Source: Protopterus annectens (lineage: Eukaryota > Chordata > Ceratodontiformes > Protopteridae). Taken from it: a stretch of 64,000 bases of DNA. The notes beneath the pieces are model-generated. The model was not told the origin of the DNA and did not search any database. It saw only the letters and a program-made list of their open reading frames with translations. This document shows positions 11,643 through 23,500 of the stretch, one piece after another (position 1 is the stretch's first letter; every line of letters begins with the position of its first letter). The position numbers and the translations under genes are program-made. The stretch lies in the NCBI RefSeq assembly GCF_019279795.1, contig NC_056743.1, positions 931,858,003 to 931,922,002 of the forward strand, read 5' to 3'.

Positions 11643-11735
11643 GAACTGAACAATTAGATGGGTATTCACAAATTTACCTCTGGCTTTACTTACCTATCCC
11701 TCCTTGAGAGACGAGGTTTAGTCTGGGGGTGGGTA
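11643..11735 (+). mobile_element. Old CR1 LINE, ORF2 C-terminus (right piece)
   Basis: Continues the CR1 interrupted at 5376. It reads L-N-N-x-M-G-I-H-K-F-T-S-G and then L-S-L-L-E, matching the F-K-R-N-L-D-x-W-M-G-D-x-x-F-T-P-G and S-L-L-D-R ending of younger copies. The stem-loop and 8-mer tail are not recognisable, so the right limit is approximate. Confidence 0.7.
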
Positions 11736-12599
11736 CTGGCAAGGTGTAAGTGGAGGAAGACTCATTTGCCATATTTTTCTATGATCCTGTATATCATGTG
11801 AGAGACCTCAGAGATTCATAATTAAAAAGATCAGTGGCCTCAAAAATCTTACTTATAAGGACAAGACCAGCAGCCCCCTCTCTGTACTCAGTCTCTTTTA
11901 GACTCCTCCTTGAAGATATGAGGCTAATCTTTTGATTCATGAAAGTTCCTATGCTCTTTGACCTCCTATTCATTTGCAGAATTAACAGTGCTTCAAATAC
12001 GGTGTTATAAGAACTAAACATTCATCCACAGATAAAGAAGGACATGCTGGCATGTTAGATTTATATGCCAACATATCCCCCAACTGTATAACAAATTTCT
12101 GCTACATGTCAAGCAGAGTAGCACCCTTAAGACCTGCAAGGTAAGCCTTCAAAACTGGATGTGGCAGCTTTAAATTCTCTTCCATCTACCTTGTTTTGTC
12201 TTTCTTGAGCCTGGTGAGACCTTTGGAAAATGATTTTTTGTGGCTAGGCTTACAGCAGTCTGCAGATTGATTGCACTGTACTTATGAACCTATGCAAATA
12301 AATGAGTTAACAATCTAAACTCTAAACAAAAGCCTTGCTAGAAAATAACAAGCAATTCACAGTGCAGACAATAATATCAAAACACACCAAAGAGAAAAAT
12401 ATGTTTACCACTACTGTGGAGCAGGTATGTTGTGTCTGAAAGGCTTTAGCATTGAAAAGAGAAAAGCATGCTAATTACAGACTTTTCAAAAGATTAAAAA
12501 CTGTAAAGATCTGACTTGAAAACTGAAACTTAATAACAATGCTCAATAGATAATCAAGAATAGACAGAAAAAATGTGATTGTCTTTCAAACAAATGAAA
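11736..12599. other. No gene recognised; possibly L1 5' region
   Basis: Moderately AT-rich sequence with no convincing coding pattern, repeat or RNA. It precedes the L1-type ORF1 remnant and may include its 5' untranslated region, but nothing in the sequence proves this. Confidence 0.45.
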
Positions 12600-12901
12600 A
12601 GTCCAGGGCCAGTTCTCTGTGTAAGTTTAATGAGTGATGGTTAAGATCTGGAAAGTTAGAGAGAAGCACAATGTATTATGGATATGAAGTGGGGTTTTAC
12701 ACAGGGAAAGCTTCAAGTGCTAAACAGATTCAGACTGCAGTCAAGGTCCTGAAGATTTTAAAGAAGATGGGCTGGAGCACATTAGATCAAAAGTTACATA
12801 ATTACAGACTTTCAAGATGTCTGCACACTGATCAACAGCATAACTTCAGCTCCCCAGTGTAAAAAGAGAAACTGGGAAAAAGGAGTGTCATTGACATTCT
12901 T

Positions 12902-13790
12902 TTGGTAAAATTCAGTTACTGGCTAGTAAATACATTACCTGAATACCAGCAAAGAAGTAATTTGGAAAACCTGAAAAGAAAATTAGACAGAAATGGTGAA
13001 GAGAAAACACTGTCTGGGAAGGATTCTGCAGCTGCTCAGCAAAAAGCAGTTCAAACTTCAGCTTTGGTGCAAGAGACAGTTTCCAGTTATCTAGAGGTAA
13101 AATAAATCAAATGTACTCCAAGATGATTAAAATAAATGAAACATTGAAGGAATATAGCAATTCAAACAACAAAAGGATGGAAAAATTGAACAAGCGTTAA
13201 CAGAAAAACTGGTAAAACTGCTAAAATCAGAGGATGATGTGAAGAAAAAGCTAGTTAACTATGAAGTTTCTCAAGAACTACTATTTAAAAAAGTAGTAGA
13301 GTTAGAGGACAGAGCATGCAGAGAAAACCTGAGCTTTTTTGCTGTACCAGAGAAACTGGAAGGAACAGACATTATTCATTTTATGAAAGCACAGATATGG
13401 ACCTAGACTGGTGTTCCACAACAGAATTTGTTAAATGAAAGGGCACATCAAGTGTATACTTCAATCCTGGCCACGAGAAAGCAGCCAAGACTTATTTTAG
13501 TAAAAATGCAATCATACCATCAGAAAGAGCTGATCCTGACAAAATTGTGGCAGAAGGGCAAAGTATTAAAAATTAGAGGCAGCAGAGTGTTTGTAGAAAA
13601 TGATTATTCATTGTACACCAGGCAGAAGGGAAGCAAATTTATCTCAGCAGCCAGGGAATTTTATGAGGCAGGTGTGAGATTTAAGCTGCTGCATCTAGCA
13701 GTCTTCAAAGTGTTTTTTTAATGAAAGATCAACGTCATTTTTGAAGCAGAACAGGCTAAGGAGGAAATAAAATAAAGTTTACCCAACAAA
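12902..13790 (+). pseudogene. L1-type ORF1 protein remnant
   Basis: L1 ORF1 is an RNA-binding trimeric chaperone with a coiled coil, an RRM and a C-terminal domain. Here a Lys/Glu-rich coiled-coil-like stretch (about 13150-13310) leads to L-E-D-R-A-C-R-E-N-L-S near 13300-13335, matching the L-E-D-R-S-R-R-N-N-I signature. N-E-R-A-H-Q-V near 13433 and P-R-L-I-L-V-K-M near 13485 match the RRM. A-R-E-F-Y-E-A-G-V-R-F-K-L-L near 13648 and A-V-F-K-V match the C-terminal domain. The frame is open from 13428 to 13721 and broken elsewhere. The pattern is closest to fish and amphibian Tx1/L1 ORF1. Confidence 0.75.
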
Positions 13791-15489
13791 AAGTGAGTCA
13801 GCAAGCAGAAGGTAACTTCTTGGTCTTCTGGTGGTAAGTTTCATAAAGAGACTTTCCTAGTGAAACAGTTACCCATGTTCCAAAGGAAAGCAGTTGAGTG
13901 ACTGAAAAAAGCACAGGAGCTGACTAGAAGAATCATCAGCAGCTTGGACTTGAGCCAGAGTCTGGGGAGATTGAGAAGAATAGGAAGAAGACCAGCAATT
14001 CTGAAATTAGTAAATTAATAGAAGACTATAAAGCATCTTGTTTCATCTGGGAAGTATGGTTTTACAAGAAAAAGTGGATGGAAAACACTGGAATATTGTT
14101 AAGTTTGTTAAACTTGTGGATGGACTGTAAATATATACCCCACTTTATATCATTAATGTTTAGAAGGACACTGAAAGGGGGAAAACTAACTATAAGTAAA
14201 ACAAATTTTGTTCTTATTAGTATTTGTATAAAACATTTCATGATATAAATTGCATGTTATATACAGTAAAACAATTTTGTGTAGTGTGGAGTCAGAGACA
14301 TTTTAAATGTGGGGAACCTTTTCAGTGATTGTTGTACATGTTAAAGATACTAAATTAAAAACATACTTTTTTAGTTGTAAGAAACATAGGTTTTACAGTA
14401 TATAACAAGAGAAAAAAAGCTGGACAAAAGCAAGTTTAATGTTCATATGCTGTGATCCTTTGCTGTTGGGGTGGGTCTGAGATGTAAAACTGCACTGTTA
14501 TATTATATGTAGAATTACGATATTTTCACTTTTTTACATGAGTGAATGTCAAGACTACTGCCGTTGGCTTGAGCTGTAAACAAGTGCTTTTAAGCATATA
14601 AGCTCTAAAGAATATGACAAAATGACAAATGCTATGAAATGCTAAGCTTCTTACAACTGCAAAGATATTAGCTTGTTTGTTCTCCACTGGCAAACGTTCA
14701 GTGTAGTTGAGATGTCTGAAGATGAGGGCAGCTGTGCGTTCTTTTTTAATTGAAATTTACAAAGACTGCTGAGTACATTTTCATGGAGACACGCTGTTAA
14801 TCTTGAGAATTCTGAGTATTCTTTGCTGAAGGAAATGCAACATTTGAAAGTACAATGGCAAGCAGTTCAGTGAAAAAAATAAGTTTGAAATTATAAGAAG
14901 TGAATAAGAGGTAACAACCTCCCTAGCAGCCTTGAAATTTAATGCAGTTAATAAAACATACAATGTCATTTTATTTAAAGATAGCCAGTGTACTTTTTCT
15001 TAGGGCTAAAAGTTAATATTTTCTGAAAGCAAACAAGCTGTTTTTCATAGTTGGTAGGGGAAGACAGATAAAAAAGTATAGACAGCAGTTAGTGTAAGTA
15101 AGAACACTAACTGTAGCATGCACTTTAGCATGGATAACCTTAATTTTAGGTTACATAATGCTTATAGGTGCAGCTGTCAATTTGGTGCAATTGTTCCTAT
15201 CTGGATTGTTAAACTTCATGCTTTGAATTTGTACAAAGTTTTGTGTGTTTGTTCCAAGTTAATAGGGGATGGGGGAGTTTTGTATATATATTTTTTGTAA
15301 AGTCTTGAAACATGACAGGTTCAAATGGATATGAGAAGAAACAACTATACAAAAGATCAGCCTGCCAGACATTCATATATGCATGTAACACAAAAGCTGG
15401 TAATACACATTCAAAAAAAACTGTCAAGTATTATAGGTGGGAACAATAGCTTTTTATCATGATGGTTGTGCTGTCCATATTATTATTCT

Positions 15490-15647
15490 GGAATGTGAAT
15501 TACCTTATAGATAAAAAGGAAAGAGTATTTAATTAAATTAAGAAATGCAGAATGCAAATAGCAATGTTGGAGGAGACACATTTGGAAAGAAACGAGTATG
15601 TGAATTTAACAAGGTAAAGATTTCAAAATTAATATTCACCAGAATAT
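15490..15647 (+). pseudogene. L1-type ORF2, endonuclease N-terminus fragment
   Basis: Reads W-N-V-N-Y-L-I-D-K-K-E-R-V-F, then M-Q-I-A-M-L-E-E-T-H-L-E, matching the first two motifs of the L1 endonuclease (S-L-N-V-N-G-L and L-Q-E-T-H-L). It ends where the CR1 3' tail begins. Confidence 0.65.
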
Positions 15648-15675
15648 CATAGGTTCATAGGTTCATAGGTTCATA

Positions 15676-15710
15676 CTAGGCTATCTGCCCTAGGGCATTT
15701 ATAAGCCTAG
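15676..15710 (-). promoter_or_regulatory. CR1 3' terminal stem-loop
   Basis: On the plus strand CTAGGCT at 15676 pairs with AGCCTAG ending at 15710, enclosing the inner palindrome TGCCCTAGGGCA. The same structure precedes the 8-mer tail in the other CR1 copies. CR1-type reverse transcriptases are thought to recognise such 3' structures. Confidence 0.7.
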
Positions 15711-15772
15711 CCAGAATGTGTTTGGCTTTCGCCACCCATTTTAAATTTATTTTGCTATGCCCTTTTTCGAGG

Positions 15773-18555
15773 TTAGTATACTGTGCCTCTGTCTAACAGT
15801 GACACAGAAGTGATACCCAGGGTAAACCTACGATCTCCCATCCACTCATCAAGATTCCTCTTGAAGAGAGTCAGTGAGGGACTCTACCTAACCTGGACTG
15901 GGATTTTATTCCAGAGTGAAGGGAGCCTCTGGGTTATGAATCTGTCCCTCCAGCATGTCCTATTTATTTCAGTGCTGAGGTTCAAGTCTCTCGAGCGCGT
16001 AGCTCGATGGGATTTGGATTTTCTGAGGTGCAGCATGTCCATTTTTTCCGGGTTGGACATGGCTTTATACGTCAGGCACAGATTGCCTCTGAACAGGTGG
16101 TATGCCACTGAGTAGAGCTGGAGTTTCTTTAACCGGGCAACATATGGCATCTGTTTGAGCCCTTTGATCCTCTTGGTGAGGTACTTTTGGGGTCTTTCCA
16201 GTTGCTGCAAGTGTCTGGTAAGGTACATCCCAAAAGGAGCATTGTACTCAATTATGGGCCTGATGAGGGATGAGTAAAGAGGCACGATGACCTCCCCTGA
16301 TCTAGATGTGAATCCCTTCATGATTAGGTGGGCTATATAAAATGTTTTTCTAACCACTTTGGCCACGTGGTTGTCAAATGAGAGATTGCTATCAACTTGG
16401 GTCCCCAGGTCCCTAATTACTTCTTCTGTACTTAATGGATTACCACCTATGTGGTAATTTGTGGGCACTTTGTTTTTGCCAAAGGGGATGACTATACACT
16501 TTTTGGCATTTAGCTTGAGGCCATGGCTCTGGCACCAGTTGTCTGTTTCTACGAGGCCCTTTTTGAGGATGCTTGTGTCGCATGGAGAGTCGATTATGGC
16601 GCCCAATTTGCAGTCATCTGCGAACCTGGTCAGCCACAGTCCTTCCGTGTTGGCCTGTACCTCCAAGAGATATATACCGAACAAGAGAGGTCCCAGGACT
16701 GAGCCTTGTGGGACACCACTTGTAACTGGTTTGGAGTCTGACATGGCTCCAGCAATTCTAACCATGTGGATTCTGTCCTTGAGCCAGTTTGCAATCCATC
16801 TAGTGACATATGGGTTTATATTTAAGCTGGTGAGCTTATCTATAATGTCCGAGTGGGGTATTGTATCGAAGGCTTTTGCGAGGTCCAGGTAGGCTGTGTG
16901 GACCACCTTCCCCTCGTCAATGGCCTTGGTGACTGTTTCAAAGAAATCAACCAGGTTTAAGAGGCAGGATCTGCCCTTAACAAAGCTGAACTGGGTAGGA
17001 TCCAGTGTCTGTAGGTCCCCAATATCTTTATTTATGAGGTCCATGATGATCCTTTCCATAGCTTTGCAGACCAAGCTAGTCAGGCTTATGGGGCGATAGT
17101 TTCCAGGATCCGTTGAGGCACCACCTTTATGGAGAGGGACCACTGTTGCTGTACGCCACTCTTTGGGCACATATCCTGTAGTAAGGCTGAGATTGAACAG
17201 TAGTTTTATGTTTGGGTTTAGCTCTTCTTGCAGTTTATGTAGAATGCAGCCCGGGGCACCGTCTGGTCCCATTGATGCTGTGTTTTTTGCTTTGGAGAGG
17301 GCGGCTCTTACCTGAGCATCTGAGATGTCAGGGGGGCAGCACTCTGCTGGGATAGATATTTGCCCTTTTGGTGGGGAGGGAGTTTGCGCTGAACCTGTCA
17401 GCTAGGATGTTGGCAATGTCTGTGGGTTCAATGTATTTTTTGTCATTTTGGACTAATTCTGAGCATATCTGGGAATTACCACCCAGGTTCCTAACATAAC
17501 TAAAGAAAGCCTTGTGATTATCCTTAGTGTCCTGTGCAATTTTTCTCTCGAAGCTGGCCTTAGACAATTTTATGAGTGCCCATAGTTTTTTGCTAATACT
17601 GATCAGTGATGCCTTCCCTTTTTGGGATTTTGCTCTATTATTTAGTAGCTTCCTCCTTCTATTGTATAGTTTGTTTATGGCTGGGGTCCACCAGACAGGA
17701 CGTCTGCCTTTGGAGGATTGGGTCTTGGCTTTATTTGGGATCGCATGATCCATGCATTCCTGAAGGTGTTCATAGAATGCGTTTATAAAGGATTCTGCGG
17801 TCTGGGCCGTATTTTCCAGGGGCTTTGAAGGATTCCACCTCGGTTTTGAGGAGTGTGAAATTTGCTTTAGAGAAGTTTTTCACTGTGGTTTTCTGGGCAG
17901 GGGGTGGGGTCGGGATGTGAATATCCAGTGAAATTAGTTTATGGTCTGATCTTACCAGTGAGGGATACACTTCTGGTCTGGAGCATAGAGTCCCCATGTT
18001 GGTGATGATCAGGTCCAGTATGTTTTCCCCTCTTGTGGGAGTGGTAACAAGTTGTTCCATAGCATTTGAGTTTATAAATTCTAGGAACCTTTGGGCTAGG
18101 GTGTTGGAGCTAGAGTAATGCTACCAGTCTATGTTTGGGTAGTTGAAGTCACCCAATATAATGGTGTTTGGAGAGACCTTCATATTTTCCATTGTTCTCA
18201 GAAAGGCCGAGTGGGGTTCCTGGGTTTGGGAGGGTGGTCTGTAGCAGGCTATAAACTGGAAGGCAGTTTTACCCACTGTTAGGTGCACATGGATAGTCTC
18301 TGATGCTTCATGCTTTGCCACCAACCTGGAGGTGTGGGTATCTTTGATGAATATCGATACTCCCCCTCCTTTTGTGGTTCGGTCCAAGTTTTGGGGCCGA
18401 AAAGCATGGTATGAGGTATAACCTGGTAGTGCTGGGGTGCTCTCAGGAGCCCTGAACCAGGTTTCTGTTACTGCACAGATATTGATGTTCTCCATGCTAA
18501 GGAGAGTTTCAAGTGCGTGCATCTTGAGGTTTAGACTTCTGGCGTTGAGTAGCAT
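15773..18555 (-). pseudogene. CR1 ORF2 (endonuclease-reverse transcriptase), broken
   Basis: ORF2 nicks target DNA and copies the element RNA. The start M-L-L-N-A-R-S-L is at 18555. Endonuclease motifs: A-V-T-E-T-W-F, G-G-G-V-S-I-F-I-K, A-C-Y-R-P-P-S, I-L-G-D-F-N-Y-P near 18135, and R-S-D-H-K-L near 17940. Reverse transcriptase in one long open stretch (17272-15884): Y-R-P-I-S-L-T-S-L, A-Y-L-D-L-A-K-A-F-D, S-G-V-P-Q-G-S-V-L-G and the catalytic R-F-A-D-D-C-K-L-G near 16610. It ends S-L-L-D-R-G-T-V-Y at 15773. Stops or frameshifts separate the segments ending near 18121, 17770, 17328 and 15884. About 927 codons, usual for CR1. Confidence 0.88.
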
Positions 18556-18594
18556 TACTCCTAGTTTCTTATCCCTTGTGATACCTATGAAGGT

Positions 18595-19524
18595 GGGTTT
18601 GTCTTTTGAGCCTTGCCTAAAAAAGGCACTATCGGGGTAGCAAGAGCCTTTGCCAATATCCAGAAGCCCAGGGGTGACATTTGCAAGCCGTACCTAGCGA
18701 AGCATCGTGGCTTGTCGAGCATATCATATCAAGCTGACAGGCATTGGATCCCCTTTGAATGACACCAGTACTTAAGCCAATTGTTGAAATTGATCATCTT
18801 GTCTTCATATTGTGGCATCATTCTTGGTGAGGGTGAGATGCTACTCAAGGTCAGGGTCATACCGACCTGGGCTACATGCTCAGAGAGCTCCTTTATGTCT
18901 CTTTTCATGTAGTCCAGGGAGGTACGTCTCAGGTCATTCACACCAGCATGGACAATGACTGGGTGATATTTGTACTTGCTTTGGAATGATCTGAGTGCTT
19001 GTGTTATGTGGCGGATTCTAGTGCCTGACAGGCTGCTCACCATGACCCTCTCCTTGTTCAGCCTGGTGAGCGGGACGTCAGTGTGTTGTTTAGTCTTAAG
19101 GGCTGTGACTGTTCGGCATACTGGCTTTGTGAGATATGTGTTGCACGTGTTTTGTTTTGGGGTAGTGGTTGCTTGGGTGTCTGCTTTGGAGGTCTCTGCT
19201 GCTTAGGCAGATCTTTATTTAGAGCCTCCGAGTATGTTTTTGTGTGATTATGTGTTTGGTTTGCTGTCGTGGTAGGTCTATGTGAGACTGGAATTGTAGT
19301 GAGTGTGGTTTCCTTCTCCCCCTGACTGGTTATGCCAGTACTGAGTTGAGAGAGCTTAGCCTCCAGTTTGGCTATGCTATATGGTTGCATCTCTCACATG
19401 TGTTGGAACTTGTTGGGAGGAGGAGAGGGTTGTCTGTGTACATGAGGCAGTTGTAACATTGCCTCAAGATTCCCAGATTCACCAGCTGGACCAGAGAGGA
19501 GATTGACAACTGACCTTTGGACAT
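18595..19524 (-). pseudogene. CR1 ORF1 (zinc-finger-like + SGNH esterase), broken
   Basis: The start at 19524 gives M-S-K-G-Q-L-S. The same start context (ATGTCCAAA) is used in the copy at 61761. The N-terminus has paired cysteines, C-Y-N-C and C-E-R-C about 20 residues apart, like a zinc-binding module. The C-terminal esterase domain keeps V-H-A-G-V-N-D near 18935 and weaker later blocks. A 40-bp deletion just right of 19080, compared with the copy at 62181-62240, removes the G-D-S nucleophile block and shifts the frame. The domain combination agrees with known CR1 ORF1 proteins, which are RNA-binding and carry an esterase. Confidence 0.82.
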
Positions 19525-21158
19525 GCTAGAATATAATATTGGGAATTCCTTAATAATTGAAAACAAGGGCCAGTGGGGAGTGAGGGTGTAGTGCTTTAAA
19601 TTTTTAGTGCTGACTTATATAATTGCTTTAGCGCGCAAGTGCCAGGTAACTTAAGTGCAATGTTTTACAGGTAACTTAAATGCAAAAACGGCAAACAGTA
19701 ACTTTCTTTCAAGTGAAACAAGGAAATAAGTACAGTAAGCAATGCAGATATCACTAGTGATCCACAGAAGCTGAGAAGCACGTATTAGGTGGAATTAGCA
19801 TTCCAGGGAAATAACAAGCAAACAAACAACAAGCATATAAACAAAGCTAGATTCAGCAGGCCTGGATCTAGTCTATGCTACAGCAAACAAGGTGTACCAA
19901 TTTCAGTAAGATACAGTTCAAATATTCAGGCACTATAAACCTTTAACCAGAAATTCCCAGCTCAGAAGGGCAGAGTCCAGCCTCTTCTCCCACAAGAGTG
20001 CAGACCACGAACCTTCTTAATGTAAAATAACTGGCCTGAAGCCCATGTGCCTAAACCAGAACTAATACACTTTAAGAATAACAGACACTGGACTCTCAAT
20101 CAGCAGTTCCCAAGTTAGAAGGATGAAAGCTACCTGTTTTGCCACCACAGTGCATGCCACAAACCTTCCTAATGTAAAACAACTGGTCTGAAGCCCAAGT
20201 GCTTAATCCAAAAGACTTAGAATGATAGCTACACTTTAATCAAGTTACTACCAAGCAGTAATAAATACAATTGAATACTTTAGAGAATGCTTGGATTGGT
20301 GCTCAAGTTACAGAAACAAAGCTAGATCCAGCAGGCCCGAATCCAGTCTATGCCACAGCAAACAAGGTGCACCAACTTCAGTAAGAAGCAGTTCAGATAT
20401 GCATGCACTATAAGCCTTTAACCAGAAATTCCCAGCTCAGAAGGGCAGAGTCCAGCCTCTCCTCCCACAAGAGTGCAGACCACGAACCCTCTTAATGTAA
20501 AATAACTGGCCTGAAAGCCCAAGTGCTTAAACCAGAATTAACACACTTTTAGAATAACAGACACTGAGCCCTCAATCAGCAGTTCCCAACCTAGAAGGAT
20601 GTAAGCTACCTGTTCTGCCACTACAGTGCAGACCACAAACCCTCTCAATGCAAAACAACTGGTCCGAAGCCCAAGTGTTTAAACCAAAAGGCTTAGAATG
20701 AGATACACCAAGCAGTAATAAATACAATTGAGTACTTTTAAGATGATGCAAAAGTAAAATAAAGTAGGTAGAAACACAAGTACAGTAAAAGCAGATGAAT
20801 TTTTTTTTTCTGAACAAGTGCTGAGATCAAAGAAACAGATTTGAGTGCTGAATCTAGAAAACTGGCTAGTTATAAAAAAAAAAAAACTAAGCTAGAAGGC
20901 TTCCCTCCAACACAGGAAAGGCAGGAAACAAGCTTAATTTTTTTTCTGTTTCCCAGATGCCGTCTTTGTACACAGTAGGAGTGCCTGAAATCAGAATATG
21001 ATCTCACTGCACTCAGTTGAGTGAGCAAATGAGATGGGCCCAGAAGGAGTATCCAAACACAAATTTACAAGAGGGGCGGGCAGTTTCAAGGCCACTAAGA
21101 ATAACACCAAAACAAAAACAGGGAGGGTGGGTGGGACTAACTGAAGACCAGAGTCAAA
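19525..21158 (-). repeat. CR1 5' untranslated region with ~0.5-kb duplicated blocks
   Basis: Upstream of ORF1, two blocks beginning near 19855 and 20325 (plus-strand GATCTAGTCTATGC versus GAATCCAGTCTATGCCACAG, then shared AACCAGAAATTCCCAGCTC) repeat with about 470-bp spacing. Within them a shorter phrase (GTGCAGACCACGAACC, GTAAAATAACTGG) recurs at about 160-200 bp. The stretch at 20990-21150 matches 59120-59290 in reverse complement, the 5' region of the right-hand CR1. It is therefore part of the element and not host DNA. No coding capacity. Confidence 0.75.
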
Positions 21159-23497
21159 ACTTCCAGTTCAGTTAATATTCCTGCAACACACAGTTAAAAT
21201 CAATTTAAAAACTGTATTTTTGAAAAAAAAGTGCAGATAAAGGTACTTAAATTGTCTTATACATCCAGTTGAATACAGCAAGTTCGTAGCCGGCCAAAGC
21301 TGAGGTTTTTAAGCAGAAAATATTTCACACTGTACCACTTAAATAGGCAAGGACAGGAAATCAAAGAATGTGGCTACCCCCACACCTGTAATTACTAGCA
21401 AATAACAAAATTCAGCAAACACTGACTAACTTCCAGTTCAGTTAATATTCCTGCAACACACAGTTAAAATCAATTTAAATACTGTATTTTTTTGAAAATA
21501 AAGTGCAGATAAAGGTACTTAAATTCTCTTATACGTCCAGTTGAATACAGCAAGTTCTTAGCCGGCCAAAGCTGAGGTTTTTAAGCAGAAAATATTTCAC
21601 ACTATACCACTTAAATAGGCAAGGGCAGGAAATCAAAGAATGTGGCTACCCCCACACCTGTAATTACTAGCAAATAACAAAATTCAGCAAACACTGACTA
21701 ACTTCCAGTTCAGTTAATATTCCTGCAACACACAGTTAAAATCAATTTAAATACTGTATTTTTGGGGACAAAAGTGCAGATAAAGGTACTTAAATTCTCT
21801 TATACGTCCAGTTGAATACAGCAAGTTCTTAGCCAGTCAAAGCTGAGGTTTTTAAGCAGAAAATATTTCACACTGTACCACTTAAATAGGCAAGGACAGG
21901 AAATCAAAGAATGTGGCTACCCCCACACCTGTAATTACTAGCAAATAACAAAATTCAGCAAACATTGACTAACTTCCAGTTCAGTTAATATTCCTGCAAC
22001 ACACGGCTAAAATCAATTTAAATACTGTATTTTTTTGAAAAAAAGTGAAGATAAAGGTACTTAAATTCTCTTATACGTCCAGTTGAATACAGCAAGTTCT
22101 TAGCCGGCCAAAGCTGAGGTTTTTAAGCAGAAAATATTTCACACTGTACCACTTAAATAGGAAAGGACAGGAAATCAAAGAATGTAGCTACCCCCACACC
22201 TGTAATTACTAGCAAATAACAAAATTCAGCAAACACTGACTAACTTCCAGCTCAGTTAATATTCCTGCAACACACAGTTAAAATCAATTTAAATACTGTA
22301 TTTTTTTGAAAAAAAAGTGCAGATAAAGGTATGTAAATTCTCTTATACGTCCAGTTGAATACAGCAAGTTCTTAGCCGGCCAAAGCTGAGGTTTTTAAGC
22401 AGAAAATATTTCACACTGTACCACTTAAATAGGCAAGGACAGGAAATCAAAGAATGTGGCTACCCCCACACCTGTAATTACTAGCAAATAACAAAATTCA
22501 GCAAACACTGACTAACTTCCAGTTCAGTTAATATTTCTGAAACACACAGTTAAAATCAATTTAAATACTGTATTTTTTTGAAAAAAAAGTGCAGATAAAG
22601 GTACTTAAATTCTCTTATACGTCCATTTGAATACAGCAAGTTCTTAGTCGGCCAAAGCTGAGGTTTTTAAGCAGAAAATATTTCAAACTGTGCCACATAA
22701 ATAGGCAAGGACAGGAAATCAAAGAATGTGCCTACTCCCACACCTGTAATTACTAGCAAATAACAAAATTCAGCAAACACTGACTAACTTCCAGTTCAGT
22801 TAATATTCCTGCAACACACGGTTAATATCAATTTAAATACTGTATTTTTTTGAAACAAAAGTGCAGATAAAGGTACTTAAATTCTCTTATACGTCCAGTT
22901 GAATACAGCAAGTTCTTAGCCGGCCAAAGCTGAGGTTTTTAAGCAGAAAATATTTCACACTGTACCACTTAAATAGGCAAGGACAGGAAATCAAAGAATG
23001 TGGCTACCCCACACCTGTAATTACTAGTAAATAACAAAATTCAGCAAGCACTGACTAACTTCCAGTTCAGTTAATATTCCTGCAACACACAGTTAAAATC
23101 AATTTAAATACTGTATTTTTTTGAAAAAAAGTGCAGATAAAGGTACTTAAATTCTCTTATACGTCCAGTTGAATACAGCAAGTTCTTAGCCGGCCAAAGC
23201 TGAGGTTTTTAAGCAGAAAATATTTCACACTGTACCACTTAAATAGGCAAGGACAGAAAATGAAAGAATGTGGCTACCGCCACACCTGTAATTACTAGCA
23301 AATAACACAATTCAGCAAACACTGACTAACTTCCAGTTCAGTTAATATTCCTGCAACTCACAGTTAAAATCAATTTAAATACTGTATTTTTTTGAAAAAA
23401 AAGTGCAGATAAAGGTACTTAAATTCTCTTATACGTCCAGTTGAATACACTAAGTTCTTAGCCGGCCAAAGATGAGGTTTTTAAGCAGAAAATATTA
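21159..23497 (-). repeat. Tandem array of ~271-bp monomers (8 full copies plus one partial)
   Basis: Copies of ACTTCCAGTTCAGTTAATAT or close variants start at 21159, 21429, 21701, 21971, 22243, 22513, 22787, 23058 and 23329, so the period is 270-274 bp. Copies differ by only a few percent by eye. The first copy joins the CR1 5' region without a break, and the last is cut at 23497 by the assembly gap. A diverged relative lies at about 58990-59080 in front of another CR1. The best reading is an array of 5' monomers of the LINE, like mouse L1 monomers. A host satellite fused to the LINE is the alternative. Confidence 0.9.
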
Positions 23498-23500
23498 ATG

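Larger units (their letters stand above)
12600..15648 (+). mobile_element. L1/Tx1-clade LINE, 5' portion, cut off by a CR1 insertion
   Basis: Plus-strand ORF1 remnant at about 12900-13790 and the N-terminal start of ORF2 at about 15490-15640. Between them lie about 1.65 kb with no clear coding signal, which is long for an inter-ORF spacer and may hide another insertion. A minus-strand CR1 begins at about 15648 inside the ORF2 endonuclease, and the rest of the L1 is not seen in the window. Confidence 0.7.
15648..23500 (-). mobile_element. CR1 LINE (copy I) with very long repetitive 5' region
   Basis: Minus-strand CR1 about 7.85 kb long up to the gap. The 3' end is at 15648 with about three copies of the 8-mer CCTATGAA (read on the minus strand), and a stem-loop lies at 15676-15710. 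ORF2 spans 18555 to 15773, ORF1 19524 to 18595. A unique-plus-repeat 5' region covers 19525-21158, and an array of 271-bp monomers at 21159-23497 is cut by the N run. Nucleotide identity to the copy at 35517-38301 is very high by eye, so the subfamily is fairly young. A handful of stops and frameshifts and a 40-bp deletion in ORF1 mean it is not autonomous. It inserted into an L1 ORF2. Confidence 0.88.

Noticed and set aside
12671-12862. Short frame upstream of the L1 ORF1 remnant as a separate gene
   Set aside because: No recognisable motif and no start or splice context. At most it is part of the L1 5' region or the ORF1 N-terminus.
16461-16892. 143-codon plus-strand frame
   Set aside because: It is antisense to the CR1 reverse transcriptase. 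The real coding strand shows all reverse transcriptase motifs.
21159-23497. CRISPR-like array
   Set aside because: The 271-bp units are contiguous tandem monomers without short repeats and unique spacers, and the sequence is eukaryotic.
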